A stretch of DNA of 64,000 nucleotides, from contig NC_133658.1 in assembly GCF_037893015.1 (NCBI RefSeq), positions 16,479,249 through 16,543,248 on the forward strand. Reading direction: 5' to 3'. Positions 41,366 through 52,042 of this stretch are shown here, one piece after another. The DNA is from Macrotis lagotis (Eukaryota > Chordata > Mammalia > Peramelemorphia > Peramelidae). Below the pieces are notes generated by a model that was not told the origin of the DNA, did not search any database, and saw only the letters and a program-made list of their open reading frames with translations. Positions within the stretch are counted from its first letter, which is position 1, and each line of letters starts with the position of its first letter. A program made the translations under genes and the position numbers.

Positions 41366-41656
41366 TATAAAATGTTTCATGTCCTTAGTTATTTTAAGGG
41401 TTGTCTCCCTGAATAGACTAAAAACTTCTTAAAAATAGCAACACTTTTTGTCTTTCTTTTTTAGTACTAGTTCTCTGCCTGGTGCATGCTTAATATGAAA
41501 TGCATGTTGACTTGGCTTGACTTTCCAGTTGGCAGGAGGTCCTACTAATAACTCCTAAGGAAAAACTAATTCACACTAATTCTTGTCTTATTATGAACTG
41601 CTGTGTCTTCAAGTGCACCCTCCACCCTGCTTACCTTGTGCTCTTGTCGATATATC

Positions 41657-41800
41657 CTTTTTTTATTTTTTACTGAAATCTTAATTTTTCCAATTACATG
41701 CATAGGTAGGTTTAAACATTCATCTATTTGCACATTTATGATTTCCACGCTTTTCTACTACCTTCTCTTCCTTCCCCCTCTCCCCATGGCAACCAATAAA
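41657..41800 (-). mobile_element. L1 3' end, antisense, short
   Basis: TTTTATTTTTTACTGAAATC, TTTTTCCAATTACATGCATA and CTTCCTTCCCCCTCTCCCC are the antisense of the L1 A-tail, ATGTAATTGGAAAAAT and the G-rich 3'UTR. Confidence 0.58.
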
Positions 41801-41837
41801 CATCTGTATATTTTTTGTATGTGGAGAGGGGACAATG

Positions 41838-42092
41838 GACTTGCCCAAATGATTTGCACAAAGGTCACAGAGCTAGTAGCTATCAAGTATCTGAGACTAG
41901 ATTTAATTAAGTCACTGCGCTTCCCACTATGCCATCTAGCGGTCCCCATCTTTTCTTGAAAAACATTTTTTGTTTGTTTTTTGGTGAGGCAAGGAGGTCA
42001 AGTGACTTGTTCAGATTACATGGTATCAAGTGTCTAAAGTTGGATTTGACTCTAGGTCGGTGCTCTATCCACTGTGCCGCCAACCTGCCCCA
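41838..42092 (-). mobile_element. Two antisense tRNA-type SINEs
   Basis: 41838-41950: MIR/SINE-like (TGGACTTGCCCAAATGA, GGTCACAGAGCTAGTAGC, CCATCTAGCGGTCCCC). 41966-42092: SINE-S (TTTTTGGTGAGGCAAGGAGG, AAGTTGGATTTGACTC, CTCTATCCACTGTGCCGCC). Confidence 0.62.
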
Positions 42093-42573
42093 CAATAATT
42101 TCTAATAATTTCATCAGGAGTCAGTCCACTAAACCTGCTGTAGGGCTTCCTCAATTCCTTGTGTAATGAATAGAAAACTGTCATAGATTCTGACTCTGTA
42201 CTTATTGGTTCATTTAGTCTTTTGAGGCTCTGGGCAGGCCCTGAAAAATTGACATGGCAGAGTCAATGCCAGCCTGAATTGTGTCTTCGTCGGGAAGTCC
42301 CTTATACTTGTGCCAAACTCACATGGAAAAGGATTCCTGTGGGCTGCATAGTGACTTCCTCAACATTTCCTAATTCTACTTTAATGCAGTTCTGTCCCAC
42401 TCAGATTTAGGGCCTTGAGTTTGCTACCTGTGCTAGTACATTGAGGAAAAACAGGTGCAGTTTGTGCGCCGAGCCTCTGCCCTCTATTGCTAATTGTTTC
42501 CCTCCCACTCCAGGAACATTGCACCTCCTTTCCATTTCATACATTTCCCTGATGATCTCCATCAATCTATAAA
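42093..42573. other. Intronic, non-repetitive block
   Basis: About 480 bp with no repeat that I recognise, between a SINE and a purine repeat. GCTAATTGTTTCCCTCCC at 42490-42507 is typical of nothing I can name. A possible conserved intronic element. Confidence 0.3.
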
Positions 42574-42989
42574 GAAATAATGAGAGGAAGTAACAGAGAC
42601 AGAGGCAAGACAGAGACAGAAAGACAGAGAAACAGAAAAAGAGAGACAGACAGCGACAGAGCAGAGAGACAGAGAGACACACACAGAGAGACAGAGATAG
42701 AGACAGAGACAGAGAAGAGAGACACAGACGGAGAGAGAGACAGAGAGACAGAGACAGAGAGAGACAGAGAGACAGAGACACACACAGAGAGACAGAGATA
42801 GAGACAGAGACAGAGAAGAGAGACACAGACAGAGAGACAGAGACAGAGAGAGAGACAGAGACACACACAGAGAGACAGAGATAGAGACAGAGACAGAGAA
42901 GAGAGACAGATAGAAGAGGCAGAGAGACAGAGATAAAGAGGAGACAAGGAGACAGAGAAAGCCAGAGAGATAGAGAGACACAGAGAGAA

Positions 42990-43032
<43 letters not shown>

Positions 43033-43215
43033 CAGACAGAGACACAGAGAGACAGAGACAGACAGACACAGAGAGATAGAGAGACAGACAGACAGACAGA
43101 GAAGAGAGACAGATAGAAGAGGCAGAGAGACAGAGACAGAGGAGACAAGGAGACAGAGAAAGTCAGAGACAAAGACAGAGAGAGACACAGAGAGAGAGAA
43201 AGAGACAGACAGAGG

Positions 43216-43270
<55 letters not shown>
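42574..43270. repeat. Purine-rich (GACA/GAGA)n array with higher-order units
   Basis: Mainly GAGACAGA units with (AC)n at 42994-43030 and (GA)n at 43219-43269. ACACACACAGAGAGACAGAG recurs at 42677, 42778 and 42861. GAGAGACAGATAGAAGAGGC recurs at 42901 and 43104. These show that longer blocks were duplicated. Cys/Val/Ser/Leu-rich open frames up to 220 codons on the minus strand are repeat artefacts. Confidence 0.97.
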
Positions 43271-43272
<2 letters not shown>

Positions 43273-43324
43273 TTATGAGTAAAGTGCAAGAAAGAAGCTA
43301 TAACTGACTTCAAAGCATCATAAC

Positions 43325-43745
43325 TCTGGTGCTAGAATGGACTCTAGAGGTATCTAGTCCCAACTTCATTTTTTATAGGGAAGGAAACTAAGTCCACAAA
43401 GCTGAAATGACTTCAAATGATTCGTCCCAAGTCACACAAAGAATAAGTGTTGGCATTCCAAAGCAGGCTCTTTGACTGTGCATGCAATGTTCTTCTTGCT
43501 ATTTGTCCATAGAGATAGCATGGCATAGTACCTGGAGAAGTGCCCTCCATGCTAGGACGACCTGGATTCAAGTCTTGGCATCAACACATACTGGCCAGGT
43601 GACCTTCTCCAGTCACTTAGCATCTCAAACAACAGGCATCTATTCATTGCTTCTAGTAAGCCAGTCACTGTAAAAAGGTCCAGGAATATAAAGAGAGGCA
43701 AATACATAGTCTCTGTCTTCAAGAAGGTGACATTCCAATGATTCA
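43325..43745. repeat. MIR (antisense), SINE fragment (sense), L2 (antisense)
   Basis: 43325-43490 is an antisense MIR (AGGAAACTAAGTCCACAAAG, CCCAAGTCACACAAAG). 43512-43635 is a sense tRNA-headed SINE (GCATGGCATAGTACC, CTGGATTCAAGTCTTGG). 43640-43745 is antisense L2 (CTGTCTTCAAGAAGGTGACA). Confidence 0.45.
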
Positions 43746-43799
43746 CATGCTATGCCTATAGCTATGTTTGTACAAACTTTGGATTGAATAAATCTAATA

Positions 43800-44250
43800 T
43801 CATTTCAGGTAGAAAACACCAAAGGGAGGGAGGGAAGTAGACCAGAAAAAGCCTCTTGGAGAAGGTAGATTTTGCTTGTATACAGATGTGCCTTTTCCCA
43901 CTATTATTTGATAGTTCCAGAAGTGTTAGCAATAGCAATAAGACAAGACAGAAATTAAAAACATAAATACAGGCAAAGAGGAGAGGGAACTATCTTTATT
44001 TCATGATGACTTGATGGCTTAATTAGAAAATGCTGGAGAATCACCAAAGAAACAATTAATACAATTAATACCCTCAGTAAAGTTGAAGGCTTGAAAATTA
44101 ACCTACAAAACCAATATTATTTCTACATAATAACAAAAGCCGAGAGGCAACAATAGAAAGGGAAATCCCATTAAGATAAGTACAACATGCATAAATATTT
44201 GAAAGTCTATCTACCAAAGCACAAAAAATACTTGGATAGATTCAACTGCA
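43800..44250 (+). mobile_element. L1 ORF2 C-terminal part, decayed
   Basis: CCACTATTATTTGATAGTTCC, AGTGTTAGCAATAGCAATAAGA, GCTGGAGAATCACCAAAG, AAAATTAACCTACAAAACC and CCATTAAGATAAGTACAACA are characteristic of the part of ORF2 downstream of the RT catalytic motif. Frames are broken. Confidence 0.6.
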
Positions 44251-44254
44251 AAAA

Positions 44255-44665
44255 TCTTGCTGTTATTGTCGCTGTTGGATTATTTCAGTTGTATCAGACT
44301 CTCCTTGACTCCATTTGGGGTTGTCTTGACAAAGATGATGGAGAAGTTTGGCATTTCCTCTCCAGATCATTTTACAGATGAGGAAATTGAGGCAAGAAGG
44401 TTTAAATGGGGGCAGCTAGGTGGTGCAGTGGATAAAGCACTGACCCTGGAGTCAGGAGTACCTGGGTTCAAATCCGATCTCAGACATTTGATAATTACCT
44501 ATCTGGGTGGCCTTGGGCAAGCCACTTAACCCCATTTGCCTTGCAAAAAAGAAAGGCTTAAATTATACCCAACTACTAAGTGTCTGAGGCCAGGTTTGAA
44601 TTCAGGAAAGTCAGTCTTCCTGACTCCAGATTCTGTACGCTATCAATATCACCACCAATACATAT
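44255..44665 (-). mobile_element. SINE-R, antisense, split by SINE-S
   Basis: GTTGGATTATTTCAGTTGTA, CAGACTCTCCTTGACTCCAT, TTTGGGGTTGTCTTGACAAAG and CATTTTACAGATGAGGAAAT precede the SINE-S. ACTACTAAGTGTCTGAGGCC and CTTCCTGACTCCAGATTCTG follow it. Confidence 0.74.
44408..44552 (+). mobile_element. SINE-S nested in SINE-R, with target-site duplication
   Basis: GGGGCAGCTAGGTGGTGCAG head, GGGTTCAAATCCG, CACTTAACCCCATTTGCC, TTGCAAAAAA. AAGGYTTAAAT flanks it at 44397-44407 and 44553-44563 (one mismatch). Confidence 0.9.
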
Positions 44666-44679
44666 AAAAAAATGCAATT

Positions 44680-44870
44680 TTTGTTGTTCGTATTTGTCTC
44701 TTTGTGACTACATTTGGGATTTTCCTGGCAAAAAAATACGGAATGGCTGGCCAAGTCCTTCTCTAGCTTATTTTACAGATGAGAAAATTGAGGCAAATAG
44801 GGTTAAATGATTTTCCCAAATCTTGACTTCAGGTCTAAAACTCTATACACTACCCCACTAGTTGCCAAAA
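44680..44870 (-). mobile_element. SINE-R, antisense, second copy
   Basis: TTGTTGTTCGTATTTGTCTC, TTTGTGACTACATTTGGGAT, TTTTCCTGGC, then CTTATTTTACAGATGAGAAA and GGGTTAAATGATTTTCCC; the tRNA side is eroded. It lies head to tail behind the SINE-R at 44255-44665. Confidence 0.66.
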
Positions 44871-45300
44871 TATTAATGGCAGTATTTTTGTGATGGAAAA
44901 CAATTGGAAAACAACACCAATGCTCATTGATTGGATAATGGATATATAAATTAATAAATATATAAATTAATGCAGGGTTACCACGCTGAAAGAAGCAGCA
45001 AACTAAAGAATACAGAGAAGCCTGGAAAGACTTGCATGAATTGATACAAAGTAAGGAAGCAGAAGTAGTAAATCAATATACTCAGTGACTGCAGCAATTG
45101 AATGGAAGTGATTGCAGCTACAAAGAGTTTGAAAAATGAAATGAGTGTGGTAAAATTAGAAAGAACAAGTTTGAGACCAAAGAAGAGAAATAAGGAGATC
45201 CCTCCCCTTACTGCCTCATTGAAAATGGGAAGCCCATCAAAGTGGAGCCTTTCATGTAACAGCAATTTCACTGATTTTTTTCTCTTGCTCTATTTTTAAA
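44870..45300 (+). mobile_element. L1 3' end, sense
   Basis: GATGGAAAACAATTGGAAAAC, TTGATTGGATAATGGATATA, AAGCCTGGAAAGACTTGCATG and TGAATTGATACAAAGTAAGG match the ORF2 terminus/3'UTR. It may be the same insertion as 43800-44250 with an internal deletion, separated now by SINEs. Confidence 0.6.
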
Positions 45301-45619
45301 ATCATGTTTATAGGAATGGATGAGAAATATATAGCAGGAAATCTAGCAAATGTAATCAATGAAAATCTACTTTTTAAAAAAAGAAAAAGACTGCTTGTTA
45401 TTGAGGACTTCAAGAAAGGAGGAGTTGAGGAGAGGTAGAAAATTGAATTTATATCTCATAGACCTGGAATGAAAAGAAAGGGGGAAACGAGCAGCAATTC
45501 AAGTGAGTAGGCAAGTCAAATAATATATAATAAATATAATAGATCCAAAAATTAAAATTATCAAAATAAAATAGGAAAAATAGATAATAAAAATAATACA
45601 TAATAAATGTTTTCCCCTA
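45301..45619. other. Intronic, A-rich, unassigned
   Basis: An AAATAATA-rich stretch at 45515-45605; nothing else identified. Confidence 0.35.
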
Positions 45620-45900
45620 AGAGAATGGAAACTCCTATGGATCAAGAATTATTTTATCTATTTCTTTGTATTCCCAACAGTTAACAGTACCTGGAAATGT
45701 TAAAACAATGCATTTCTGTTAAACTGAATTGAAGATAGGCAATACCTATTCATCATTCAGTCAATCAATAAACATTATTTATAAAGTCTGCTGCTTTAGA
45801 TTAGAGAAACCTATGAGACAGGCCTTTGAGATACAAGGAGCAAAGTGAAACAGTCTTGAACTCCAAAGAATTAACATTATGCCAGAAGGTTACAACATAT
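45620..45900. repeat. L2 ends in opposite orientation
   Basis: 45620-45740 is sense (GAGAATGGAAACTCCTATGG, TTTCTTTGTATTCCCAACAG, CAGTACCTGG). 45755-45900 is antisense (TCAGTCAATCAATAAACATT, CAAAGAATTAACATTATG). Confidence 0.45.
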
Positions 45901-45990
45901 GCATAGTTAGTTTAAAAAGGGATATGTACAGAATAGGTAGCAATTTGGAACTGAAGCTCCCAAAAGCAGGAGATAAGAAAAGGTCATTTA

Positions 45991-46140
45991 GGGGCAGTTA
46001 GGTGGCGCAGTGGATAGAGCTCCGACCCTGGAGTCAGGAGGACCTGAGTTCAAATGTGCCCTCAGACACTTAATAATTACCTACTGTGTGGCCTTGGGCA
46101 AGCCACTTAACCCCATTGCCTTGCAAAAACCTAAAAAAAG
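45991..46140 (+). mobile_element. SINE-S
   Basis: GGGGCAGTTAGGTGGCGCAG head, GAGTTCAAATGTGCCC, CACTTAATAATTACC, GCCACTTAACCCCATTGCC, TTGCAAAAACC plus A tail. Flanked both sides by antisense L2. Confidence 0.88.
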
Positions 46141-46385
46141 GGGGTGAGGATATATTGGAGTTGAGTTTTGATGGAAAACAGGGATTCCCCAAGATCAAAG
46201 AGATATTGGAAGTGCATTTTTGCCTGTGTAACTAAATGAAGGTGAAAAATGGAATAGAATCTTTGGGGAAGTCCAAGGCTGTTTGGAAGAAGCAGAGAAT
46301 TTGTGAGAGGAAGAAATGTGCATTCATCCTGGAGAGAATAAGAGTTTGGGTTTGTTTGGTTGGTTTTTATCCTAAGGGTAATGGG
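46141..46385 (-). repeat. L2, antisense
   Basis: TTGGAGTTGAGTTTTGATGG and TGGGGAAGTCCAAGGC-like sequence continue the L2 present before the SINE at 45991. Confidence 0.4.
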
Positions 46386-46404
46386 AGTTCCAGCAGCCCT
46401 TGAT

Positions 46405-46655
46405 TAGGACAGTAATGACTGGCCTTTACATAGCTTTTTCGAGTTTGCAAATTGTTAAATGTCTGTTAGTTCATTTTATCTTCACAAAATTCCTGCCTTA
46501 TACAAACATCTGTTTTATAGAATTCAAAACTAAAGCAAAAATCAGTTCAATGACTTGCCCAGGATCATACCCTTATAAATGTCTAAGGCTGGATTTGAAC
46601 TCGGGCTTTTCTAACTTCAAGTACAAAAATTTTGCCTACTGAGCAGCCTGTGACT
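46405..46655 (-). repeat. MIR, antisense
   Basis: TGACTGGCCTTTACATAGC, TTCATTTTATCTTCACAAAA, ATGACTTGCCCAGGATCATA, GTCTAAGGCTGGATTTGAAC and TGCCTACTGAGCAGCC follow antisense MIR order. Confidence 0.66.
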
Positions 46656-47486
46656 CAGTGAAGAGTTTTAGGAAAGAAAGGAAAGATCTTGGACGTCAGT
46701 CAATAAACATCCATTAAGCTCCTACTATGGGCCAGGAATTTACTAAGGGCTGGAAATACAAAATAATGACAAAAACTATAACCAAAAGCCCAGTCCTTGG
46801 TGTCAGATCACTATTTAATGGACTAGACAACATATAGACAATGGTACAAACAAGCTTTTTTATACAGGAGAAATTAGGGCTGTAGAGAAAAGATAACTAT
46901 ATTAAGGAATTTTGAGAAAGATTTCCTCTAGAATTGAAAGGCTCATTGAAGATGTCTAGAGATGGAAGGTCTTATTCCAGCAACATGCAGGAAGCCAGTG
47001 TCACTGTAACATAGCATTCCTAGTGGGAAGTAAGGTGCAAGCAATCTGGAAAGGGGTGAGCTTATGAAGGGATTTGGACACCAAACAGAGTTTTATATTT
47101 GGTTTTCAATGTAATAGGGAGCTACTGAAGGTTTGAGTTGGGGGAATGGTATCATCAGAACTGAATTGTAGAAAGGACAATTCGACCCAGTGGAAAATGG
47201 ATTGGAGTGGTAGAAAATCTCAGGTAGATAGAGTCATCAACAGGCTTTGTTAATAGTGCAAGTGTGAGATGATGAGGATGTGCAGCGGAGTGGTGAAGGT
47301 GTCAGAGGAGAAAGGGTGGTGTGGATGCTTCCAAAGGTTGGAGAGATAGGACGTGTCAATCTTTTGACTATAGAGGGTAAGAGAGAAATTGAGATTAGGA
47401 ATTGAGTTAGAGAAAGAGGAGTTAGTCATGGAAATATTCTGTACTCAATGCTGGAATTGCATTCAATTGAATTCAAATAAATACAC

Positions 47487-47614
47487 TTTTTTTTTGGATT
47501 TTGCAAGACAATGGGATTAAGTGACTTGCCCAAGATCACACAGCTAACCAATTTGAATTCAGGTCCTCCTAGCTCCAGGGCTGGTTCCCTGTCCACTGCC
47601 CCACCTAGCTACCC
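47487..47614 (-). mobile_element. SINE-S, antisense
   Basis: TTTTTTTTTGGATTTTGCAAG, GTGACTTGCCCAAGATCACA, TTGAATTCAGGTCCTCC, CACTGCCCCACCTAGC. It lies at the boundary of two L2 copies. Confidence 0.85.
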
Positions 47615-47649
47615 CTCAACATACATTTATTGAGCACCTGCCACATTGA

Positions 47650-47877
47650 TAACAGGTGACCTGGTGGATAGAGCACTAGGCATAAGGTTGGGAAGACCTG
47701 TGTTCAAACAACCTGTTAGATATTAGCCTTGTGGCCCTGAACAAGTCACTAAGCCCTGTTTGGCTCAACTTCCTCATCTGTAAAATGATCTGGAGAAGGA
47801 AATGACAAATTACTCCAGTCTCTCTAGAAAGAAAACCCCAAATGAGGTCATGAAAAATTGGACAGGAATTAACAACA
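47650..47877 (+). mobile_element. SINE-R, sense
   Basis: AACAGGTGACCTGGTGGATAG head, CAAGTCACTAAGCCCTG, CTTCCTCATCTGTAAAATGA, TCTGGAGAAGGAAATGAC, and an RTE-like tail (AACCCCAAATGAGGTCATG, ATTGGACAGGAATTAACAAC). It splits the L2 end at 47615-47975. Confidence 0.7.
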
Positions 47878-47982
47878 AAACTATACTAGATGCTGGGGAT
47901 AGAAAGACAAAACAAAAATATTCTTGCTACCCTCAAGGGGTATCCTGGGAGTAAACAACATGGTTTAATAATATGAAATAGG

Positions 47983-48148
47983 AGCAACCAGGTGGCACAG
48001 TGGATAGAGCATCTGCCCTGGAGTCAGGAAGACCTGAGTTCAAATCCATGCTCATACAATTAATAACTACTGAGCTATGTGAGCTGTGTGACCTTTGGCA
48101 AGTCACTTAATCCCAAACCTTGCCAAAAACAAACAGAAAATAAATAAA
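47983..48148 (+). mobile_element. SINE-S
   Basis: GAGCAACCAGGTGGCACAGT head, TGAGTTCAAATCCATGC, AAGTCACTTAATCCC, TTGCCAAAAACAAAC, A-rich tail. A short GAGCTATGTGAGCTGTGTGA duplication occurs inside. Confidence 0.78.
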
Positions 48149-48324
48149 TTGTTGTGAAATACACAGGCTACAGTAAAGTGGGTGGGTGGGGCACAACACT
48201 AATAATGATGATTTCAGAAAATGCCTCCCATAGAAGGTGGTAGTGGAGGTGAGTCCTGAGGAGACTGGAGCTTCCTAGAGGCAGAGATAAGAACAGGAGA
48301 ACATTCTAGATCTGAAAGTTGTTC

Positions 48325-48520
48325 TCATTATCATCATCAAAGAGGATCATGACCTGAAGGAGAGGATGCCATAACCTGCAAGTGAATTGGATTTGAGTGA
48401 GGGGTCTGTGCTGGTTCACCAGCCTCACTTTCTCCTTCAGAGACATCTGAGTTCAGGGACCAGAGCTGAGTCAGGATGACTGGAGATGGCCCTGGCTAGA
48501 TTCAGTGTCCTTTTCAAGCT
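48325..48520 (-). mobile_element. SINE-L, antisense, truncated
   Basis: ATCAAAGAGGATCATGACC, TGCAAGTGAATTGGATTTGA, CCAGCCTCACTTTCTCCTTC, GTCAGGATGACTGGAGATGG; the tRNA side is missing. Confidence 0.7.
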
Positions 48521-49865
48521 AAGGTCTTTTCCAGATCTCAGTTTGACTGATGCAATACCCATTTAGTGATTAAAGTGTGCTGGTAATTGTTTAACAACCA
48601 GCTCCCTAAAAGGCAAATATACAAAAGTTTAATCTGCAGGGTTAATATTTGCTCCATTACTTCCTTAAGTTGAGACAATCAACAAAACAATCAATCAAGC
48701 CCACATTTTTCCCATTGCTGATTTCTGAGGTGTAAATTCCCATGCTAAAAATTGAACACTGGGCTCTCCTGAGTCAATTCGATCTGCCTCCAGCACAATC
48801 TGCAGTCCTATGATTTGATAAGAAAGGGAGCTAATACCTTACTTTCACTCATGAGAATTTATAGTAATACAGCCTCTACCCTTATTTTCTTGAACCTCCC
48901 CACATTTTGCCATTTTATGCTAATCTAGTGTTCAAAATTCACTAGCCTACAGTCCAGTACTGGCATGTCCATTACTGGCAACAGAGGAGCTCTGAAGGAA
49001 CCTTTGCCCACATAAGGAGGGTCCCCCCTTTCTCCATGCCAGCGGTTCTATTTTGCCCAAAGAGAATCTCATCATCACTATGATGGAAAAAAGATGACCC
49101 AATGGCGGGTGTGGATCAAATGTCGAGGTTGGACTAGATGCTCAACAGTTTTTTTTTTCTTTTAAATATCAAAGACAAGACTTGACCTTTAAACAATTTT
49201 TCAGCTCTCAATTTTCAGCAAATATGGTTTGAATAAATCAATCCCTTTCCCTTCCTTAAAAAAATGCTATTTAGCAGTGAAGGTAATAATTTCAATCTGG
49301 TTTAAGACTTTCCTCCTGCCAAGTTCCACAGGGCCCAAAATGTCCAAGATAAAAAAAGAAACATCCCTGGAAGAGAGCTGGTACAGTCCATGGCCAGGGT
49401 CATAATTTAGTGGCATTTTTTTCATTTCCACACGAATGACCCAGTGTGTCTCTACAGCTGTGTTCAGCTTCCAGCCCAGCTGCTTTGGATCATGGTGAAG
49501 CTTCAGACTCCAGTTCATCATGAACCCAGCCATGTTTCAGAGCTCACATGCTAGGGTCAAAGGCATGTCTTGGGAAAGAAGCTTCCTATAAATTAGCCTC
49601 CCCTATCGTCTTCAAGGCTTGAGGTTTTGCTACTGTGTTGACTAAGGGTCTAGAACCCATCTTACATGCCTTCCAAAACCATCCAACTCTCATATGTTCT
49701 TAATATCCTAGTGTTTAAGGCATTGAAATACTGTTGGATGATTGCCAACCCCAAGCGCCATGCTGAAAACTCAATAGTCCAAGCCAAGTCCTCATTCCAA
49801 TAGCTTCATGTTGCAGCTCTAAGAATCTCCCTAGGCTTCCAAATGGGAAGACTTTTCCAAAGTCA
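48521..49865. other. Intronic, largely unassigned
   Basis: No firm repeat. The strongest open frame is 49267-49533 on the minus strand (88 codons: an N-terminal GFMMNWSLKLHHDPKQLGWK segment and DILGPVEL near the end). I do not recognise the protein and see no splice or promoter context. It may be a decayed retrocopy. GGTTGGACTAGATGCTC at 49127 is a CR1/L3-like phrase. Confidence 0.3.
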
Positions 49866-50890
49866 ATCTGTTAACATTTACTAAGGTCCTATTATGTGGG
49901 AGCAACTATGTTAAGTATCCAAGGTACAAAAAGAGACCCAAAAACTAGTTCCTGCCCTGAGGGAGCTCACAATATAATGGAGGAGATGGCAAGCAAGCAA
50001 ACATATACAAATAAGCCATAAACAAGATGGAAAGGAAGTGAGTCTGAGAAGGAAAGCCCTAGAATGAAGAGTGAGCAAGGTCTTCCTGTAGAAGATACGG
50101 CTATGGTTGGGGTTTAAAAGAAGTCATTAAAACCACAAGGGAGAGATGAGGAGAGAGAGGATTCCAGGCAAGGGGACCTGGAGCCAAGAGATATGAAGGG
50201 TCTTGTTCATGAAATAAGCAGGAGGGCAGTGCCAATGGATCAAAGACTATGTTTTGAGGAATAAAGTATAAGAGAGGAATGAAGGGAAGGCTAGGTAGGC
50301 TATGAAGGGTTGTGAATGCCCAATAAAGGTTTGGAGGTGACAGGGCGCCACTGAAATGGATGAAGTGGAGAAGGTAATGTGCTTTAGGAAAATCCCTTTG
50401 GTGGTTGAGTAGATGAATTAGAGTAAAGAGAGGCACCAAGCAGCCAGCCCACCTGCCCAGCAGCCATGGCAATCATGAAAGTGTGATGAGGACCTGTGAC
50501 AGGGTGGTAGCAATATTACGGAAGGAGGAATATTGGAGAAACGTTTCAGAGGTAAAATCAAAAAGCCTTGACAACGGATTGAATAATAGGGTGAGAGATA
50601 GTGAGAAGTCAAGAATGGCAATTAGTTGATGAGATTTAGGGACTAAGAGGATGAGATTTTTATTTATAATAAGTTGGGAAGGGGGAGAGTTTAGGGGGAA
50701 AGATAGTGAGCTTAATTGTGGCAATGCTGAGTTTACTATGTATACTGGACCTGCAATTCAATATGTGTGAAAAAGAGTTGAGATGTGAGGTTGGAAATCA
50801 CAGGGGGAATGTGCTAAAGTGATCTTATAATATAGTTGATGGGGAGAGGGCATGAGGGAAGTATAGAAAAATACTTGGGGAGACAGGAAA
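49866..50890 (-). repeat. L2, antisense, ~1 kb
   Basis: TTAACATTTACTAAGGTCCT, CTGAGGGAGCTCACAATATA, GTCTTCCTGTAGAAGATACG, GAAGGGTCTTGTTCATGAAA, AGGCTATGAAGGGTTGTGAA and CTTGACAACGGATTGAATAA run in order. One of the longest L2 copies here; frames are broken. Confidence 0.68.
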
Positions 50891-51214
50891 GTCAGTGGGC
50901 CTAAGGTCTATCCCCAGACCTTCCCCTGACCTTGGGAAAATCCCTCATCCTTTAAGAACATTTAACTTATCCTTTGGGAGATTAAGGAATGGTTTCTCCT
51001 TCCCATATTCTACCTCCTTGTCCATCCCTTCCTTTTCTAGATTTGTTATGAGAACTGATGAGAGCATGCACCTACTCCCACCCTCCAATCATATCATCTC
51101 TACCATTTCACTTATAATTCTAGTTTCAATTTCTCTGTTCTTGGAAGGGTTCCCAGAGGGAGTGGGCTGTGGTCCCAAATACCATGAAAGCCAAGAAGAT
51201 ACATAGACCATCAT
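50891..51214. other. Intronic, unassigned
   Basis: A 103-codon plus frame (50895-51206) has no domain; no repeat recognised. Confidence 0.35.
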
Positions 51215-51425
51215 TTAGAATAATAACTGGGACTTTTCCATCCTGCTCTGAGGTTTCTATATGTTTTATGATAAGCTGAATACGACATGTGTCATTATCT
51301 TTATTTGACTGATGAGGAAATGGAGAAAAGCAATGACATACAATGCAAAGGGCACTGACTTTGGAGTTGGAAGATTAAAGTTCAAATGCTGGGGTATTTG
51401 AACTAGTCATTTAACCTTCTGTACC
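51215..51425. repeat. MIR (antisense) joined to tRNA-headed SINE (sense)
   Basis: 51215-51330: ATTATCTTTATTTGACTGATG, AGGAAATGGAG. 51340-51425: GCAAAGGGCACTGACTTTGG, AAGTTCAAATGCTGG. Confidence 0.42.
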
Positions 51426-51433
51426 TTGTTTCT

Positions 51434-51587
51434 TTTTTTTTAGGGTTTTTTTGCAAGGCAATGGGGTTAAGTGATTGCCCAAGGCCACACAGCTAGGTAA
51501 TTATCAAGTGTCTGAGGTCAGATTTGAACTCAGGTCCTCCTGACTCCAGGGCCGGTGCTCTATTCACTGCACCACCTAGCTGCCCCC
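51434..51587 (-). mobile_element. SINE-S, antisense, well preserved
   Basis: TTTTTTTGCAAGGCAATGGG, CCCAAGGCCACACAGCTAGG, CAGATTTGAACTCAGGTCC, CACTGCACCACCTAGCTGCC. Confidence 0.92.
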
Positions 51588-51965
51588 CTTCCAACTCTTA
51601 ATATATGATTCTATAATCCTATTATTTGAGGAAACCTAAGTTTCTTCAACTGTGAAATGAAGAGGTCAATCTAGCTAGTTTCTAATGTCTTTTATAGCAC
51701 CTCATCTACAATCCTATGAACTTGAACAGATAATTTCACCTTTCTAAGCCTCAGTTTCTCCAGCTATAAAATGAGAGAGTTGAACTATATGGCCTCTATC
51801 TCTAAATTTCTGTTCCTGCGGTCCTGTGTCCTCCTTAGAACTCATCTTCCTCATTTGGAAAATGACTCCTAAGACCCCTATGCTCTTTCCCATCTATAAG
51901 AAGCAGACTGGACAAGGTCTTCCCTTTCAGCTCAGATAATACTCCTAAGCCTATGATTTGCCCAA
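51588..51965 (+). repeat. MIR-like SINE remnants, sense
   Basis: TAAGTTTCTTCAACTGTGAA, AAGCCTCAGTTTCTCCAGC, GTTGAACTATATGGCCTC, CATCTTCCTCATTTGGAAAA and GGTCTTCCCTTTCAGCTC suggest two or three overlapping sense MIR-like 3' parts. Confidence 0.45.
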
Positions 51966-52042
51966 TAAAGGCAGAGTCAGAGTTAGGGTCTTTATGACTC
52001 ATTGTCTTATGTTCAAGTTTATATGCTTTTTTATTAGGTGCT

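Larger units (their letters stand above)
46690..48320 (-). repeat. L2, antisense, interrupted by three SINEs
   Basis: 46695-47465 has TCAATAAACATCCATTAAGC, CTTATGAAGGGATTTGGACA, GTTTTATATTTGGTTTTCAA and ATTGGAGTGGTAGAAAATCTC. A second end runs 47615-47650, 47878-47975 and 48150-48320 (CATTTATTGAGCACCTGCC, GCTGGGGATAGAAAGAC, CTCCCATAGAAGGTGGTAG). All are antisense L2. Confidence 0.6.
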
